DNA of 7,560 bases from Sedimentisphaerales bacterium (lineage in GTDB: Bacteria > Planctomycetota > Phycisphaerae > Sedimentisphaerales > SM23-30): contig DAOWIP010000472.1 in the NCBI GenBank assembly GCA_030640865.1, positions 1 to 7,560 on the forward strand, in the 5' to 3' direction. Both the position numbers and the translations under genes were made by a program. Under the pieces are notes generated by a model. The model searched no databases. It was not told where the DNA came from and saw only the letters and a program-made list of their open reading frames with translations. The stretch's first letter is position 1, and each line of letters begins with the position of its first letter. Shown piece after piece: positions 5,958-7,560 of this stretch.

Positions 5958-7112
5958 CTAAAAACCAAGTTGCGTGATATAATTATCAAATGTTTTCCCT
6001 TTTAGTCCTGTGAGCCGATATGCATCACGATAAAGCAACCGGCCTTCCAAAGTTGCCTGGGCTACGGCGCTGCCAAAAAGCTCTCCTACGCGGACTCCCT
6101 GAGTATTCCAGAAATGGCCGCCGGTTTTTTTGTTTCTACGGCTCATTCTATCTCTTTCGCTATCTTTAACATAGTTATTATAGAACTCAAAAAAACGCTT
6201 CTTGCTGATATATTTCATATCCAGGGTTCGGCGTGCGGCCACAAGAGGACTGACCTTGAACCTTCTCGCCAGAGCCTGAAAAAGGTCATAATCGTTCTTT
6301 CCTTGTTTTTCTCTTAAGGCCTCTTTGAATTCATCAGATGGTACAAGGAATTCTGCTGCAACCTGGTTACAGAATTTTTCTACATTTGTCTCATCAGGTT
6401 GTAATTCATCAAAATTGGATACTCCTTCATATCCCAGCCATAAATGACTTAACTCGTGGACAATAGTGAACATTTGAGCAGATTTAGAATCACGCCCATT
6501 AATAAAAATCACTGGCGCATATTCATCAACTAAAGCAAAGCCCCGAAATTCCTCTACATCTAACGGGCGATGGGTGTTATTGCCAACAACCCCATTTATA
6601 GCAATCATAATACCTGCGTCTTCTATAGCCTTTCGTAAGAGCCTTAAAGCTTCGTCCCAGGTAGGAACTCGGTTAGCCCAGCCGTCAGAGAGAGACAGAA
6701 TGTTGCGCATCTCCATTGCTACCTTGACAGGGTTTGTTCTTAAGGTAGCGTCCTTAATGAATGGCAGTGGCTCCTGTCCTTCTTCGAGCAAAAATTCCCG
6801 CAGCCACTCCCGCCTGGATTGCATGGTTTGAATTGTATCTAACAAATTTGGGCTGGGACGCTCAGGTTCCCCTTTAACTGTTCTGAAATCGGGTATTGGC
6901 AACTTGTCCTCAGGTGGTTCATTTAGAAAAAAGTAACCCAGAGGTGTGTATGTTGTGGTTGCAAAATCTTCTAACTGTTTCAGTGTTGGATATACTTCGC
7001 CACATAACCAATCCGCAATCCTTGGAAACTTGCTTTTCATTGTATCTTCGGTTTTACCGCAACGCTCAATAGCCCAAAGAAACAATTCTGGTTGTATATT
7101 TATTCGTTCCAT
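5958..7112 (-). CDS. ImmA/IrrE family metallopeptidase with degenerate HTH-like N-terminus (probable antitoxin/regulator)
   Basis: This 384-residue protein belongs to the ImmA/IrrE (COG2856) family, which cleaves transcriptional regulators or acts as regulator in toxin-antitoxin loci. The zinc motif is HELSH (H219, E220, H223) in MFTIVHELSHLWLG, and EKFCNQVAAEFLVP (245-258) carries the likely third ligand, E245. The N-terminal 70 residues (INIQPELFLWAIERCGKTED through the FFLNEPPEDKLPIPDFR motif at 61-77) resemble the Xre-like region of longer family members, but the helix-turn-helix is not clearly intact. The C-terminal extension (about 300-384), with SRRNKKTGGHFWNTQGVRVG, is also typical. 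The protein looks complete. It is first in a two-gene operon with the DUF4411 gene, the common gene order for this pairing. A good promoter lies about 60 bases upstream. The ribosome site is weak. Whether protease activity or binding neutralises the PIN protein is unknown. Confidence 0.87.
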   Translation of the reverse strand: MERINIQPELFLWAIERCGKTEDTMKSKFPRIADWLCGEVYPTLKQLEDFATTTYTPLGYFFLNEPPEDKLPIPDFRTVKGEPERPSPNLLDTIQTMQSRREWLREFLLEEGQEPLPFIKDATLRTNPVKVAMEMRNILSLSDGWANRVPTWDEALRLLRKAIEDAGIMIAINGVVGNNTHRPLDVEEFRGFALVDEYAPVIFINGRDSKSAQMFTIVHELSHLWLGYEGVSNFDELQPDETNVEKFCNQVAAEFLVPSDEFKEALREKQGKNDYDLFQALARRFKVSPLVAARRTLDMKYISKKRFFEFYNNYVKDSERDRMSRRNKKTGGHFWNTQGVRVGELFGSAVAQATLEGRLLYRDAYRLTGLKGKTFDNYITQLGF

Positions 7113-7170
7113 TTTCAGATTTGTATATCGGCATATTACTGTTTCAAATATAAACTCACACCACTATTTT

Positions 7171-7199
7171 ATTGTAAACCACGAAAGGAAAAAAGTCAA
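7171..7199 (-). promoter_or_regulatory. Sigma-70-like promoter for the ImmA/IrrE-DUF4411 operon
   Basis: On the minus strand, TTGACT (7194-7199) and TACAAT (7171-7176) are separated by 17 bases and match the -35 and -10 consensus at five of six positions each. The -10 box lies about 58 bases upstream of the ATG at 7110-7112, giving a leader of roughly 50 bases. This would let the pair be transcribed separately from the signal peptidase gene upstream. Confidence 0.6.
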
Positions 7200-7220
7200 A
7201 AAAAGTTGTAAGTGCTTGAC

Positions 7221-7242
7221 AATAAAGTGATTGGACTTTATT
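7221..7242. repeat. 8-bp-arm inverted repeat between the signal peptidase and ImmA/IrrE genes
   Basis: AATAAAGT (7221-7228) and ACTTTATT (7235-7242) are exact reverse complements around a six-base loop. The element lies ten bases beyond the signal peptidase stop and just upstream of the -35 box of the next operon. It could be an operator for that operon or a weak terminator for the signal peptidase gene. The stem is nearly all A/T and no T-run follows on the minus strand, so I favour a protein-binding site, with low certainty. Confidence 0.4.
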
Positions 7243-7251
7243 CACTATTCC

Positions 7252-7560
7252 CTAATAAATAAATCTCATTTTGCCGACGTTTGGGATGAATGGGATGCGG
7301 ATGGAGGGGGTGGGCCGATAGCCGCTGGGCCAATAGACGAAGAATGCCTTGCCGATAAGGTAGTCGCGGGGGACGGTGCCTGTGCGATATGTTTTACCGT
7401 TGCCCAGGCCGTGGCCGCTCCAGAAACGCGAATCGTGGCTTAATGGACTGTTGTCGCCCATTACGAAAAACTCGTCTTTTCCGAGTGTAAGTGGATTGCC
7501 TTCTATCGCTCTTCCGGCTTTGGGGCTGTTGGCAAACTTTCTTGAGGTATAATGAATGTC
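7252..7560 (-). CDS. lepB: Type I signal peptidase, C-terminal fragment (cut by window edge)
   Basis: The reading frame is open from the right edge to a TAG at 7252-7254 and encodes the last 102 residues of a type I (leader) signal peptidase, the membrane enzyme that removes Sec signal peptides. The decisive motif is box E, EFFVMGDNSPLSHDSR (residues about 30-45 of the fragment), followed by a family-typical VPRDYLIGKAFFVYWPSG. The protein ends in PNVGKMRFIY. The catalytic serine and lysine lie upstream, outside the window, so integrity cannot be judged. The ATG at 7459-7461 is internal and not a start. The C-terminal style recalls planctomycete signal peptidases; that is recollection, not a comparison I could run. 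Confidence 0.88.
   Translation of the reverse strand, partial: DIHYTSRKFANSPKAGRAIEGNPLTLGKDEFFVMGDNSPLSHDSRFWSGHGLGNGKTYRTGTVPRDYLIGKAFFVYWPSGYRPTPSIRIPFIPNVGKMRFIY

Noticed and set aside
7231..7443. Plus-strand open frame of 70 codons at the right edge
   Set aside because: It is antisense to the signal peptidase frame, which carries the box E motif; the plus-strand product has no recognisable features.

Overview
The window looks like a chromosomal segment of a bacterium with many ECF sigma factors. A member of the Planctomycetota, perhaps Phycisphaerae-like, is my best guess. The reasons are two separate ECF sigma genes in 7.5 kb, one coupled to a small zinc-finger anti-sigma gene, and the style of the signal peptidase C-terminus at the right edge. 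The taxonomic call is inference; no rRNA or other marker gene is present.

Layout. Bases 1-382 carry no gene but hold a roughly 170-bp stretch bounded by an imperfect inverted repeat with a 14-bp direct repeat inside it, possibly a small mobile-element relic. An orphan ECF sigma factor follows (383-943, +). Next is a two-gene minus-strand operon (2990 down to 1027): an AAA15/OLD-like ATPase (RloA/AbiLi type) and an RloB/AbiLii-type Toprim-like protein, joined by an ATGA overlap. A near-perfect 12-bp-arm inverted repeat lies just upstream of the ATPase start. A plus-strand operon follows (3203-5417): ECF sigma factor, zinc-finger transmembrane anti-sigma factor, and an exported coiled-coil protein of unknown function, all with overlapping stop and start codons. 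Convergent to it is a minus-strand pair (7112 down to 5442): an ImmA/IrrE-type zinc metallopeptidase with a degenerate N-terminal HTH-like region, and a DUF4411 PIN-like protein, behind a good sigma-70-like promoter. The last 300 bases encode the C-terminus of a type I signal peptidase, cut by the window edge.

How it works together. The two minus-strand pairs are accessory modules: a probable abortive-infection system (ATPase plus Toprim-like effector) and a probable toxin-antitoxin system (PIN-like nuclease plus ImmA-type regulator). They sit on either side of a sigma/anti-sigma signalling operon. The ATPase/RloB pair is visibly richer in A and T than the neighbouring sigma and anti-sigma genes, which fits acquisition by transfer. 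The sigma/anti-sigma/coiled-coil operon is probably an envelope-sensing unit whose third gene product is exported. None of the families is new. The least explained parts are the coiled-coil exported protein, the operator-like palindrome before the ATPase gene, and the repeat-bounded stretch at the left edge.
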